A program made the translations under genes and the position numbers. Positions 24,525 through 34,551 of a DNA stretch of 64,000 nt are shown in pieces. Within the stretch, counting starts at the first letter, position 1, and every line of letters starts with the position of its first letter. This stretch comes from Mycobacterium heidelbergense (GTDB lineage Bacteria > Actinomycetota > Actinomycetes > Mycobacteriales > Mycobacteriaceae). The DNA lies in the NCBI RefSeq assembly GCF_010730745.1, contig NZ_AP022615.1, forward strand, positions 4,898,001 to 4,962,000, written 5' to 3'. The notes under the pieces were generated by a model that was not told the origin of the DNA, made no database searches, and was given only the letters and a program-made list of their open reading frames with translations.

Positions 24525-26434
24525 CTATTGCGTGCCCCCGACGCCAACCGCTGGCCTGGCCAGCTCCGCGATGGTGTTGACCCGCCGGATGGCCGTGGCG
24601 ATCTCGTCGGCGAATCGGCGCCGCCGTCCGGCGATGTCGGGATCCCCGGAGCCGTCCACCAGCTCACGGTGCCGGGCCAACCGCAGCGCGGTCTTGAACA
24701 GCTCCATCGACCGCGACTCGGCGCTGGCGATCCTGCGCTGCAGCTCCCACTGCTTGCCCACCTCGAGGCACTCGGCGAGGAAGGCTTCCTCCTCGAAGCA
24801 TTCGTCCTCGAGGGCGGCCAGCCGGTCCGCGACGATGTGGTAGGCGTCCAGGAACGGACGCAACACCAGATGCGCCAGCAGCAGGTCGGCGCGCTCCAGC
24901 AGCCGCCGCACGTCGGCCGCGCCGGCGGCCTTGGTGGTGTCTACCGGGTCGTCCGCCGGCCCGATCAGCCGCACCTCGTCGGCGAGGTCCTTTTCGAACT
25001 GCGCGCGTGCGGAGAACAGGAACTCGAACTTCAGCAGCTCGCGCAGGCTCAACGCCTCGTCGCGCACGGTCGCCGGCAAGACGGAGCCGTCGACGCAGGT
25101 CTCCGCGGCGGCCAGCAACGCCGTCTCGGCGATGGCGCGATCGACCAGGATGTGGATGGCGGTGTTGCGGTAGAACGCCGCGACCAGGTGCCGTTCCGCC
25201 CCGATGCCCCACACCGGCTCGGTGCCGGCGTCGTAGACGCTGACCACGCCGGACGCGACGAGCTGATGCAACGTCCACCGGATCGTCGAGCGATTGGTCA
25301 GGTCCGCGGCACCGGCCACCACCCAGTTCCGCGCCGCGATGTAGCTGGCCAGCGGGCGCACGGTGGCCAGCACCTCGCTGATCGACAACGACCGGTCCGC
25401 GCCCAGCAGCGCGAGGCTGACCACCGCGGTGGGCGTAACGGGGGTGGCGCGGTTGATCCTGTGCTCGACGTCCAGCGCGATGCGTTCGATTTCGGTCCCG
25501 GTCCCGGATGCCGAGGTATCCAGGGCGCGCAGCTCCTCGAGGCGCTTGCGCAGCGGCAGCGGTTCGCCGAAGTCCAGGTACGCGCGGCCCAGCCGCTCGC
25601 CCTGCTGGCGCGCCAGCCGGACCAGAAACCGAAGGTCCTCGGGCCGTTTCACCGCGCCGTAGGCCTCGGTGGTCATCGCCTCCACCTCGTGCAGCTGGTC
25701 GTACACGATGGAGGTCGGCACCAAATAGACCTCGGGACCGTCGATTTCGTCGACGGCGTCGCTGATGTAGCGCAGGATCCCGAACACCGGGGGCCGCAGC
25801 TTGCCAGTCCTGGTCCGGCCGCCCTCGATCGACCAAGTGAGGTTGGCATGGCTTTGCACCAGCTGCGCGGCGTAGGCCCGCAGCGCGAACCGGTAGACGG
25901 GAATGTCCCTGGTCTGACGCCGGATGAAGATCGCCCCGGTACGTTTGGCCCAGGCGCCCATCGGAAAGAAGTTCAGGTTCGCGCCGCCGAACGTCAGCGC
26001 GGGCGAGAGCCGGTTCGCCTGGATCACCTCGGGCAGCAGCATGCCGTCCAAGTAGGAGCGATGCGAAAAGGCAAACGCCAGCGTCGCTTTGCGGTCCAGC
26101 CTGCGCAGCTGCGCGACCTGATCCTCGTCGACCAGCACGTCGTAGGCCCGCATCAGCCAGCGGCTGAACCCGCGCCAGGCCCGCACCGCCCGCTCGTCCA
26201 GCGAGGCCGCCATCTCGCGCAGGTAGCCCGCGGCCTCGGCGCGCACGCCGTCCGGGTCGCGGCCCAGCTCCCGGCCAGCCGTTCGAGCCGCCGGTCGTAC
26301 CACGGCGCCGCCAACAGCCGGACCACCTCGGCCGGGTCGGTCGGCAACGGCGCCGTCGATTCGTCGACGATTCCGGTGCGCTGCAGCAGCTTTCGCATCC
26401 CGACGCGACCGGCCTCGCGCGCTCCCCCGCTCAT
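24525..26434 (-). pseudogene. plsB1: Glycerol-3-phosphate acyltransferase PlsB1, split by a 1-nt frameshift
   Basis: A homologue of H37Rv PlsB1 (Rv1551, 621 residues), which acylates glycerol-3-phosphate. Codons from the ATG at 26434 read normally to ...WYDRRLERLAG and then leave frame. From the same point the next frame continues ELGRDPDGVRAEAAGYLREM and stays open to the end. Adding one G to the GGG run at 26270-26272 (minus strand) restores a 636-codon gene. The acyltransferase box FSHRSYLDGMLLP and the motif SIEGGRTRTGK lie intact in the second part. The ATG overlaps the fadD11 stop (ATGA). It may be a real mutation or a base-call/assembly error; a shorter protein could start at ATG 26213. 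Confidence 0.88.
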
Positions 26435-28257
26435 GCCGGCCGCACCGTTGCGGCGTCGGAGGGCTCGTGGACCTCCGGATGCAGATCGGAGAAATAGAGC
26501 TCCTCGATCTCGCCCGCATACTTCGTCATGATGGGCTTGCGCTTGAGTTTCATCGTCAGCGTGATCTCGTCCCCGCCGGGCTCCCACAGCGTCGGCAACA
26601 CCCGGAAGCGCTTGATCTGTTCCACCCGTGACAGGTTGGCGTTGCCCTTGGCCACACCGGCGGCGATCCGCGCGATGACCTCCGGGTGGGCCGCCAACGC
26701 CGCGGGAGACGCGTCGGACAGCCCGTGCCGGGCCGCGTACGGTCCGACCGACTCGGCGTCGAAGACCATGAGCGCGGTGTTGTACGGTCGTCCGTCGCCG
26801 ATCGTGATCATCACGCCGACCATCGGGCAGGCCGCCAGGATGGCGTTCTCGATGTTGGCCGGCGACATGTTCTTTCCGGCCGCGTTGATGATCAGCTCCT
26901 TCTTGCGGTCGACCACCCGCAGGTAGCCCTCGGCGTCGACCTCGATGATGTCGCCGGTGTGCAGCCAGCCGTCTTCGTCGATCGCCTCCGCGGTCTTCGC
27001 CGGCTCCTTGCGGTAGCCCTTCATCACCAGCGGGCCGCGGACCAGGTACTCGCCGTCCTCGGCGACCCTGCCCTCCAGGCCGGGGAGCAGCCTGCCGACG
27101 CTGCCCAGCCGCATGTCGTCCGGATGTGACACGCTGGCAGCGCAACTCAGCTCCGACATGCCCCACACCTCGCTGATCGGGATTCCGATCCCGGCAAAGA
27201 ACGCCAGCGTCTCGTTCGGGATCGGCGCCGCCCCGGACACCGCCCACCGCAATTCGGAGAAGCCCAGCCGCTCCCGCAGCCTCGAGAGCACCATGTCGTC
27301 GGCGGTCCGCCATTCCGCGGCGACGTCGTCGGGCACCGCGGCGCCGGCGAGCAGCGCGGCCGCGCGCTTGGCGGCCACCGACAGGCCCCACTGCAAGGCT
27401 TGGCGCTTCGTCTCGTCCGGCTCGTTGGCGGCGGCGAAATCTATTGCGGCCTTGAGCTTCTCCCACACCCGCGGCACCGCCGCCCAGACGGTGGGCCGCA
27501 CGTCGGGCAGCGCGGCGGCGATGGCGCGCGGGTCGGGCACCACGGTGACCTGTGTGCCGGACACCTCCAGGGAATACAGGGCCATCATCCGGTCGGCGAT
27601 GTGGGCCGACGGCAGGTACGACGTCGTCCGATCACCGAACCGGCTGCCGAGCACCGCGTCGAGCCCGAACGCCTCGAACAGCAGGTTGGCATGCGTCATC
27701 TCCACGCCCTTGGGGTTTCCGGTGGTCCCGGACGTGTAGATAAGCGTGACGATGTCGTCGGGGCGCACCGCCCGCCACGTCGATTCGAAGTCGAAATCCG
27801 GTCGCGCGGCGGCATACAGGTCGTCCACCGACAGGGTGCCGGCCGGTGAACCGTCGATGCAGACGATGTGCTCGACGGGCGCGCCGCTGGCGCGGATGCG
27901 GTCCACGTACTGCTCCTCGCACACCACGACCCTGGTGCCGGCGTTGTCGAACAGGTAGGTCAGCTGCTCGGCGGGCAGCGTGTTGTACACCGAAAACGAC
28001 GTGGCACCGAGGTGTTGGGCGCCCACCTCGAGCGGATAGAACTCGATCCGGTTGGCCATCATCAGCGACACCGTGTCGCCGCGCCCGATCCCCAAACCGG
28101 CCAGGCCGGCGGCGACCTGTCGCACCTGCGCCGCGAGCTCCCGCCATGTCAGCGTCCGGGTGCCGCCGGGCGTCCGGAGCGCGACGGTGTCGGGATCGAT
28201 CGACGCGGTGCGCTGGAACGCCTCGCACAGGGTGGCCGGCCGCTGGTTTGTCGTCAT
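26431..28257 (-). CDS. fadD11: Long-chain fatty acid-CoA ligase FadD11
   Basis: An AMP-forming acyl-activating enzyme of 608 residues. The ATP loop is IYTSGTTGNPKGVEMTH; the adenylate-binding segment is VWGMSELSC, where the usual Tyr-Gly is replaced; and the hinge is TGDIIEVDAEGYLRVVDRKKELI. The C-terminal catalytic lysine region is IKRFRVLPTLW. As I recall, the H37Rv counterpart is annotated in two pieces, while here it is one intact frame. The ATG has GGAG about 9 nt upstream. It runs directly into plsB1 (ATGA overlap), so acyl-CoA made here may feed glycerolipid synthesis; this is inferred from linkage. Confidence 0.92.
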   Translation of the reverse strand: MTTNQRPATLCEAFQRTASIDPDTVALRTPGGTRTLTWRELAAQVRQVAAGLAGLGIGRGDTVSLMMANRIEFYPLEVGAQHLGATSFSVYNTLPAEQLTYLFDNAGTRVVVCEEQYVDRIRASGAPVEHIVCIDGSPAGTLSVDDLYAAARPDFDFESTWRAVRPDDIVTLIYTSGTTGNPKGVEMTHANLLFEAFGLDAVLGSRFGDRTTSYLPSAHIADRMMALYSLEVSGTQVTVVPDPRAIAAALPDVRPTVWAAVPRVWEKLKAAIDFAAANEPDETKRQALQWGLSVAAKRAAALLAGAAVPDDVAAEWRTADDMVLSRLRERLGFSELRWAVSGAAPIPNETLAFFAGIGIPISEVWGMSELSCAASVSHPDDMRLGSVGRLLPGLEGRVAEDGEYLVRGPLVMKGYRKEPAKTAEAIDEDGWLHTGDIIEVDAEGYLRVVDRKKELIINAAGKNMSPANIENAILAACPMVGVMITIGDGRPYNTALMVFDAESVGPYAARHGLSDASPAALAAHPEVIARIAAGVAKGNANLSRVEQIKRFRVLPTLWEPGGDEITLTMKLKRKPIMTKYAGEIEELYFSDLHPEVHEPSDAATVRPA

Positions 28258-28427
28258 GTCGGGTGCTCCTCGGCGCCGGATCGGCTACTGCTCACACATC
28301 GGTGAGCGTACGTCCGCGATCAGGGGCGCGGAATACATTGCGCGCATCGGCGGTACGTTCGGACCATGCGGGCGGCATCCGCCCGCGAGGCCGGGTCCCG
28401 CCGGCCACGACACGAGAGGTTGCGACG

Positions 28428-29678
28428 ATGGCAGCGACGCTGATCACGGGTGCGGCCGTGTGGGACGGGGTCTCCGACCGGGCGGTGCCGCAACAGCTGC
28501 TGGTCGTCGACGATCGCATCCAGCGGTTGGCCGAGGCGGTCGAGGCGCCGGCCGGCGCGGAGGTGATCGACCTGTCCGGCCACACCCTGACTCCAGGGTT
28601 CATCGACTGCCACACCCACGTGACGTTGACGCCGCAGGTCGGTCCCGCCATGGCGGCCGACTCGAGCGTCGCGAGGGCGCTGAAGTCGCTGCCGGTGTTG
28701 CGGGCGTTGCTGGGAAACGGGTTCACCACGATCCGCGATCTGGCCTGCGGGGATTCCGACTACCCGACGATCGCCCTGCGTGACGCGGTGGCGGCCGGCA
28801 CCATTGACGGCCCCCGGATGCTGGTTGCCCCGCACATGATTTCCGCGCGCGGCGGCCACGGCGACTTCAGCGGAATGGTCGCCGACCAATACCAGGGCCC
28901 GTCGCGGCCGCTGGAGTTGGCGGCGGCCGACGGTGACGACGAGATCCGCACCAGGGTCCGGCAGGAGATCCGCGCCGGCGCCGACTGGATCAAGTTTGCG
29001 GCCACCGGCGGCTTCGCCTCGCCGTCGGACGATCCCGGCCACGCCACCTATAGCCAGCACGAGATGGACGTCCTGGTGGCGACGGCCGCCGACCTCGATG
29101 TCCCAGCCACCCCGCACAGTTACGGCGACGAAGGCATCCGGCGCGCCATTCGCGCCGGCGTTCGCAGCATCGAACACGGAAACCTCGCGTCGGCCGAGAC
29201 GCTGCGAATGATGCAGGACGCCGGGGTGTTTTTGGTGCCCACCCAGTACGTCGTCCTGTCCAGCGCCCGGCGGGAGGAAAACGACCCCTATTGGGACACC
29301 GTCTCGCCTTCCCTGCGCCGCAAATTCCGGAGGTACCGCGGGGCCCTGGTGGACGCCGCGGAGCGGCTGGCCGCGAGCACGGTCCGGATCGCGTTCGGGA
29401 CCGACGCCGGAATGTTTCCCCACCAGGACAATTGGCGCGAATTCCCGATGATGGTGTCCACCGGCATCGCCCCCGTGCGCGCCCTGCGGGCGGCCACCAG
29501 CGTGGCGGCCGAACTACTCCGCCTCGACGACCTGGGCGTGATCGCCGAGGGCAAGATCGCCGACCTGGTCGCCATGCCCGGGGATCCCTTCACCGACATC
29601 GCGGTCACCGGCCTCGTCGACTTCGTCATGAAAGGCGGTGTGGTCCACAAACATCCGGCGGGGTGTCGGGGAGCGTAA
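28428..29678 (+). CDS. Metal-dependent amidohydrolase
   Basis: A 416-residue amidohydrolase-superfamily enzyme, probably cytoplasmic, similar to the Xaa-Pro dipeptidase/imidazolonepropionase-like subgroup. Metal ligands are visible: HxH in DCHTHVTL, a probable carboxylated Lys in DWIKFAATGG, His in PATPHSYGDEG and SIEHGN, and the catalytic Asp in FGTDAGMF. ATG with AGAGG 8 nt upstream. It is divergent from fadD11 and convergent with dnaE1. H37Rv has a PPE gene between fadD11 and dnaE1, so this gene is part of a variable slot. The substrate is unknown. Confidence 0.88.
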   Translation: MAATLITGAAVWDGVSDRAVPQQLLVVDDRIQRLAEAVEAPAGAEVIDLSGHTLTPGFIDCHTHVTLTPQVGPAMAADSSVARALKSLPVLRALLGNGFTTIRDLACGDSDYPTIALRDAVAAGTIDGPRMLVAPHMISARGGHGDFSGMVADQYQGPSRPLELAAADGDDEIRTRVRQEIRAGADWIKFAATGGFASPSDDPGHATYSQHEMDVLVATAADLDVPATPHSYGDEGIRRAIRAGVRSIEHGNLASAETLRMMQDAGVFLVPTQYVVLSSARREENDPYWDTVSPSLRRKFRRYRGALVDAAERLAASTVRIAFGTDAGMFPHQDNWREFPMMVSTGIAPVRALRAATSVAAELLRLDDLGVIAEGKIADLVAMPGDPFTDIAVTGLVDFVMKGGVVHKHPAGCRGA

Positions 29679-29688
29679 CCGGCCCGGT

Positions 29689-32600
29689 TCAGACGCCCAG
29701 GCACCCCGGGCCGAGCAGCTCCTTGAGGTCGCCCATCAGCGCCGGGGAGGGCGTCACCCGCAGCGACTGGTCGAGCTCGAGCGTGGTGATCCGGTCCCCG
29801 CTGACCAGCCGCAGGTGGACCTGGGAGGTGCCGGGGTGGCGCGCCAACACCTGCTTGAGCGCGCTCACCTTGTCGAGGGTGCACTGTCGCGTCGGCATGC
29901 TGACCGCCAGCGGCCGGTCCGCCTGCGCGTGGGAAAAGTCGGGCACCACAAGCTCGTTGGCGATCAACGCGATCCGGTCATCGCGGATGGCCACCTTCGC
30001 GTTGACCAGCACCACCGCGTCGTCGACGATGTCGGCGCCGAACGTGGAGTACGCGTGCGGGAAGAACATCACCTCGATGCCGCCGGTGAGGTCTTCCAAT
30101 TGCGCCGAGGCCCAGGGCATCCCGTTCTTGTTGACCCGCCGGTTCACCGAGGCCAGTATGCCGCCCACCCGAACCTGGCTGTCGTTGGCGACGTCGCCGT
30201 CCAGGATCGCCGGGATCGCGGTGTCGACCTGCGCCGCCAGCAGGTGTGCCACCCGGTTGAGCGGATGCCCGGACACGTACAGCCCCAGCATTTCTCGCTC
30301 CAGGGCCAGCTTGTGCTTGTCCTCCCACTCGTCGTCGGGCACCTTGATGGTGAACACCGCGTCGGTGCCGGCGTCCTGCCCATCACCCCAGTCGCCGAAC
30401 AGGTCGAACTGCCCCATCGCCTCGGCCTTCTTGGTGCCCAGCACGGAGTCGACGGCGTCGGTGTGCACCAGGAACAGGCCCTTGCGGGCATGGCCCAGCG
30501 AATCGAAGGCGCCCGCCTTGATCAGCGATTCGGTGACCTTCTTGTTGCACGCCGAGATGTCGATCTTGTTGAGGTAGTCCGAGAAGTCGGTGAACTTGCC
30601 CTTCTCGCCGCGGGTGCCGATCAACGAGCCGACGACGTTGGCGCCGACGTTGCGCACCGCGCCCAACCCGTAGCGGATGTCGGTGCCCACCGACGCGAAG
30701 TTCAGGCCGGACTCGTTGACGTCCGGCGGCAGCACCGTGATGCCCAGCTTGCGGCAGTCGGCGAGGTAGACGGCCGCCTTGTCCTTGTCGTCGCCGACCG
30801 AGGTCAGCAGGCCGGCCATGTATTCCGCGGGATAGTTCGCCTTGAGGTAGGCGGTCCAGTAGGAGACCATGCCGTAGCCCGCGGCGTGGGACTTGTTGAA
30901 CGCGTAGTCGGCGAACGGAAGGATGGTGTCCCACAACGCTTTGATCGCCGCCGGCGAGAACCCGTTGCCCTTCATGCCGTCGGAGAATCCCTCGAACTCC
31001 TTCTCCAGCACCTCGCGCTTCTTCTTGCCCATGGCCTTGCGCAGAATGTCGGCTCGGGCCAGCGAGTAGCCGGCCACCTTCTGCGCGATGCGCATGATCT
31101 GCTCCTGATACACGATCAGGCCGTAGGTCTCGGCGAGGATCTCGCGCAGCGGTTCCTCGAGCTCCGGGTGGATGGGCCGGATCGCCTGCCGGTTGTTCTT
31201 GCGGTCGGCGTAGTCGTTGTGCGCGTTCATGCCCATCGGCCCGGGCCGGTAGAGCGCGATGACGGCGACCACGTCCTCGAACCCGGTCGGCTGCATCCGG
31301 CGCAGCAGGTCGCGCATCGGCCCGCCGTCGAGCTGGAACACCCCCAGGGTGTCGCCGCGGCCCAGCAGCTCGTAGGTGGCCTTGTCGTCGAGCGGCACGG
31401 ATTCCAGGTCGAGGTCAATTCCCCTGTTGGCCTTGATGTTCTCGATCGCGTCGCCGATGATCGTCAGGTTGCGCAGCCCCAGGAAGTCCATCTTCAGCAG
31501 GCCGATGGCCTCGCACGACGGGTAATCCCAGCCGGTGATGATGGCCCCGTCCTGCGGGCGCTTCCACAGCGGGATGGCCTCGGTCAGCGGCTCGCTGCTC
31601 ATGATCACCGCGCAGGCGTGCACGCCGGCGTTGCGGATCAGGCCCTCCAGGCCGCGCGCGGTCTGGTAGATGGTGCGCACGTCGGGGTCGGTCTCGATCA
31701 GGCCGCGCACCTCGGCGGCCTCCTTGTAGCGCTCGTGGTTGGGGTCGGTGATCCCCGCGAGCGGGATGTCCTTGGCCATGATCGCCGGCGGCAGCGCCTT
31801 GGTGATCCGGTCGGCGATGGCGAAGCCCGGCTGGCCGTAGTGGATCCGCGCCGAATCCTTCAGCGCCGCTTTGGTTTTGATGGTGCCGAAGGTGATGACC
31901 TGGGCCACCCGGTCGGAGCCCCACTTGTCGGCGGCGTAGCGCACCATCTCGCCGCGGCGGCGGTCGTCGAAGTCGATGTCGATGTCGGGCATCGAGGTGC
32001 GTTCGGGGTTGAGGAACCGCTCGAACAGCAGGCCGTGCGGGATCGGGTCGATGTCGGTGATGCCCAGGGCGTAGGCGACGAGCGAGCCGGCGGCCGAGCC
32101 GCGGCCGGGGCCGACCCGGATGCCCACCGACCGCGCGTGGTTGATCAGGTCGGCGACGATCAGGAAGTAGGACGGGAAGCCCTTGCCGCAGATGACGTCG
32201 ATCTCGTAGGCCGCCCGCGCGGCGTACCCGTCCGGGGGGCCGTCGGGGAACCGTCGGCGCAGCCCGGCCTCCACCTCGTGCCGCAGCCAGGACGCCTGAT
32301 CGTGCCCCTCGGGCACCGGGAAGACCGGCATCCGGTCGCGCGGCGCCCACACCTCGTCGTAGGGCTGCACCCGCTCGGCGATCAACAAGGTCGAGTCGCA
32401 GGCGCCGGGCACCTCGTCGTCCCAGATCTGGCGCATCTCGGCGGCCGACTTGAGGTAGTAGCCGTCGCCGTCGAACTTGAACCGGTTCGGGTCGGAGAGG
32501 GTCTTGCCGGTCTGCACGCACAGCAGCGCCTCGTGGTTGTGCGCGGCGTCGCGGGTGACGTAGTGGCAGTCGTTGGTGGCCAGCGGCCGAATCCCCAGCG

Positions 32601-33267
32601 TGCGGCCGATCGTGAGCAGGCCCTCCCGGACCCGGCGCTCGATCGACAGCCCGTGGTCCATCAGCTCGAGGAAATAGTTGTCGGGGCCGACGATCTCGCG
32701 CCACCTGGCGGCCGCCTCCAGCGCCTCCCGGTCGTGTCCCAGCCGCAGCCGGGTCTGCACCTCCCCGGACGGGCAGCCGGTGGTGATGACGATGCCCTCG
32801 GCGTGTTCGGCGATGAGCTCGGCATCCATGCGCGACCACTTGCTCAGCTGGCCCTCGAAGGAGGCCAGCGAGGACAGCTTGAACAGGTTCCGCAGGCCGG
32901 CGGCGTTCTCGGCCAGCATCGTCAGGTGCGTGTAGGAGCCGCTGCCGGAGACGTCGTCGGCCTTCTGGCCGGGGTCACCCCAGGTGACGCGCCGGGTGTC
33001 GAACCGCGAGCCGGGCGCGATGTACGCCTCGACCCCGATGATCGGTTTGATCCCGGCCTTGGTCGCCGCGTTGTAGAACTCGCTGGCCCCAAACATGTTG
33101 CCGTGGTCGGTCATCCCGATCGCCGGCATCTCCAGCCGCTCGGCCTCGGCGAGCATCGGGTCGATCTTCGCGGCACCGTCCAGCATCGAGTACTCGGTGT
33201 GATTGTGCAGGTGCACGAAGGACGACTCGCGACGAACGCTCGCGTGAGGAGGCAACGAACCGGTCAT
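29689..33267 (-). CDS. dnaE1: DNA polymerase III alpha subunit DnaE1
   Basis: The replicative polymerase catalytic subunit, 1192 residues. An N-terminal PHP domain with complete metal motifs (HLHNHTEYSMLDG, MTDHGNMFG) is the proofreading exonuclease of mycobacterial DnaE1. The palm carries the catalytic aspartates in MPDIDIDFDDRRRGEM. A finger/thumb region, helix-hairpin-helix and C-terminal OB-fold domain (RVGGILASVNRRVNKNG) follow. Sequence is close to H37Rv Rv1547 (1184 residues) except for the first 15 residues and a short variable stretch near 970. ATG start; no clear ribosome site. Confidence 0.97.
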   Translation of the reverse strand: MTGSLPPHASVRRESSFVHLHNHTEYSMLDGAAKIDPMLAEAERLEMPAIGMTDHGNMFGASEFYNAATKAGIKPIIGVEAYIAPGSRFDTRRVTWGDPGQKADDVSGSGSYTHLTMLAENAAGLRNLFKLSSLASFEGQLSKWSRMDAELIAEHAEGIVITTGCPSGEVQTRLRLGHDREALEAAARWREIVGPDNYFLELMDHGLSIERRVREGLLTIGRTLGIRPLATNDCHYVTRDAAHNHEALLCVQTGKTLSDPNRFKFDGDGYYLKSAAEMRQIWDDEVPGACDSTLLIAERVQPYDEVWAPRDRMPVFPVPEGHDQASWLRHEVEAGLRRRFPDGPPDGYAARAAYEIDVICGKGFPSYFLIVADLINHARSVGIRVGPGRGSAAGSLVAYALGITDIDPIPHGLLFERFLNPERTSMPDIDIDFDDRRRGEMVRYAADKWGSDRVAQVITFGTIKTKAALKDSARIHYGQPGFAIADRITKALPPAIMAKDIPLAGITDPNHERYKEAAEVRGLIETDPDVRTIYQTARGLEGLIRNAGVHACAVIMSSEPLTEAIPLWKRPQDGAIITGWDYPSCEAIGLLKMDFLGLRNLTIIGDAIENIKANRGIDLDLESVPLDDKATYELLGRGDTLGVFQLDGGPMRDLLRRMQPTGFEDVVAVIALYRPGPMGMNAHNDYADRKNNRQAIRPIHPELEEPLREILAETYGLIVYQEQIMRIAQKVAGYSLARADILRKAMGKKKREVLEKEFEGFSDGMKGNGFSPAAIKALWDTILPFADYAFNKSHAAGYGMVSYWTAYLKANYPAEYMAGLLTSVGDDKDKAAVYLADCRKLGITVLPPDVNESGLNFASVGTDIRYGLGAVRNVGANVVGSLIGTRGEKGKFTDFSDYLNKIDISACNKKVTESLIKAGAFDSLGHARKGLFLVHTDAVDSVLGTKKAEAMGQFDLFGDWGDGQDAGTDAVFTIKVPDDEWEDKHKLALEREMLGLYVSGHPLNRVAHLLAAQVDTAIPAILDGDVANDSQVRVGGILASVNRRVNKNGMPWASAQLEDLTGGIEVMFFPHAYSTFGADIVDDAVVLVNAKVAIRDDRIALIANELVVPDFSHAQADRPLAVSMPTRQCTLDKVSALKQVLARHPGTSQVHLRLVSGDRITTLELDQSLRVTPSPALMGDLKELLGPGCLGV

Positions 33268-33368
33268 AGGGACGCCAGTCTATGACCGACCACCGACGCA
33301 TCCTCGGCGTGTCGCCTCGTGTGTCTCTTGACTCCGGAAGTAGGCGCGACGGATTTAAGGTGGGCGCT

Positions 33369-33977
33369 ATGACCCAGACTGCCGGCGGGTGCGCGGGGTC
33401 GTCGCCGTGGTCGCCGCGCGAGGCCGAGTTGCTCGCGGTGACCTTGCGGCTGTTGCAGGAGCACGGTTACGACGGGTTGACGGTGGACGCCGTGGTCGGC
33501 GAGGCCCGGGCCAGCAAGGCCACGGTGTACCGGCGCTGGCCCTCGAAAGCCGAACTGGTGCTGGCCGCCTTCATCGAAGGCATCCGCCAGGTGGCCGTCC
33601 CGCCGGAAACCGGCACGTTGCGGGGCGATTTGCTGCAGCTCGGGGAGACCATCTGCCGGCAGGGCCAGCAGCACGCCAGCACCATCCGGGCGGTGCTGGT
33701 CGAGGTGTCGCGCCGCCCGGCCCTCAACGACGCCCTGCAACACCAATTCCTCGATCAGCGCAAAGCCCTGTTCCAGCACATCCTGCAACGGGCGGTCGAC
33801 CGGGGTGAGATCGCCGAGGTCGCGATCGCCGACGAACTCTGGGACCTGCTGCCCGGATACCTCATCTTTCGCTCCATCATTCCCGGCCAGGCGCCCACCC
33901 GGCGCACCGTGCAAGCCCTTGTCGACGACTTCATCGTCCCCGGCCTCACCCGGTCCCGTAGGTATCAGGACCGTTGA
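33369..33977 (+). CDS. TetR-family regulator next to mmpS/mmpL
   Basis: A 202-residue TetR-type repressor. The helix-turn-helix is LTVDAVVGEARASKATVYRRWPSK, followed by a C-terminal ligand domain (TetR_C_16-like, GDLLQLGETI...). I chose the ATG at 33369, with AAGG 8 nt upstream, rather than an in-frame start 29 codons earlier that sits within the dnaE1 promoter region. It is divergent from dnaE1 and in line with mmpS-mmpL, whose promoter carries a 14-bp palindrome, so it probably represses that transporter pair. This is the same logic as other mycobacterial TetR/MarR-mmpS-mmpL loci. Confidence 0.9.
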   Translation: MTQTAGGCAGSSPWSPREAELLAVTLRLLQEHGYDGLTVDAVVGEARASKATVYRRWPSKAELVLAAFIEGIRQVAVPPETGTLRGDLLQLGETICRQGQQHASTIRAVLVEVSRRPALNDALQHQFLDQRKALFQHILQRAVDRGEIAEVAIADELWDLLPGYLIFRSIIPGQAPTRRTVQALVDDFIVPGLTRSRRYQDR

Positions 33978-34009
33978 TGGTTGTGGAGGAAAGTGTACGG
34001 CCTCGTCTC

Positions 34010-34038
34010 TTGTGCAGTACTGGTCAGTACCGTAGGGT
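34010..34038 (+). promoter_or_regulatory. Candidate mmpS promoter with embedded TetR operator
   Basis: TTGTGC (-35, 34010-34015) and TAGGGT (-10, 34033-34038) are 17 bp apart. Between them lies the palindrome GTACTGGTCAGTAC (34017-34030, arms GTACTG/CAGTAC, 2-bp centre). A repressor bound there would block RNA polymerase. The upstream TetR is the obvious candidate. Read directly from sequence; function inferred. Confidence 0.5.
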
Positions 34039-34119
34039 CGTATCCAACGATCGCGGGCACAGCGCCAGCGTGACCGTGTCGCCCGAGCATCGAAAGGCCA
34101 ACGGGTGAAGGGGATTTCG

Positions 34120-34551
34120 ATGATGTCCCTCGTCAGGCGAGGGTGGGTGGCGCTGGTCGTCGTCGTGGTCGTGACCGTCGCGGGGTTCTGCGTCTATCGA
34201 CTGCACGGGATCTTCGGATCCCACAACAATACGTCGGCCGGCGGCGGGATCTCGGAACAGACCGAACCGTTCAACCCGAAGCGCATCACCCTTGAGGTCT
34301 TTGGTGACCCCGGAGCGGTGGCAACCATCAATTACGTGGACATCAATGTCCAGCCGCGGCAAGTCCTGAACGCGACCCTGCCGTGGTCGTTGACCATGGT
34401 CACGACGCAGCCCGGGGCCTTCAGCAACCTTGTGGCGCAAGGCAACAGCGCTTCCCTCGGCTGTCGCATCACCGTCGACGGGGAACTCAAGGACGAGAGG
34501 ATCGTCAACCAAGTGAACGCCTACACCTTCTGCCTGGTGAAGTCCGCATGA
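34120..34551 (+). CDS. MmpS-family membrane protein
   Basis: The 143-residue small partner of an MmpL transporter. One N-terminal transmembrane helix (about 9-28) leads to a periplasmic beta domain with the family pattern: FNPKRITLEVFGDPG, ATINYVDINV, LPWSLTMVTT, GCRITVDGELKDER and the C-terminus AYTFCLVKSA. It most resembles MmpS4. The ATG at 34120 has AAGGGG 6 nt upstream and gives an N-terminus like MmpS4; GTG at 34105 and ATG at 34123 are alternatives. The stop overlaps the mmpL start (ATGA), so the two are translationally coupled. Confidence 0.93.
   Translation: MMSLVRRGWVALVVVVVVTVAGFCVYRLHGIFGSHNNTSAGGGISEQTEPFNPKRITLEVFGDPGAVATINYVDINVQPRQVLNATLPWSLTMVTTQPGAFSNLVAQGNSASLGCRITVDGELKDERIVNQVNAYTFCLVKSA

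Noticed and set aside
29638..33285. A 1215-codon open frame antisense to dnaE1
   Set aside because: It mirrors the codon periodicity of dnaE1, which is unmistakable. The antisense product is His/Gln/Arg/Val low-complexity with no family; such frames are common in high-GC DNA.
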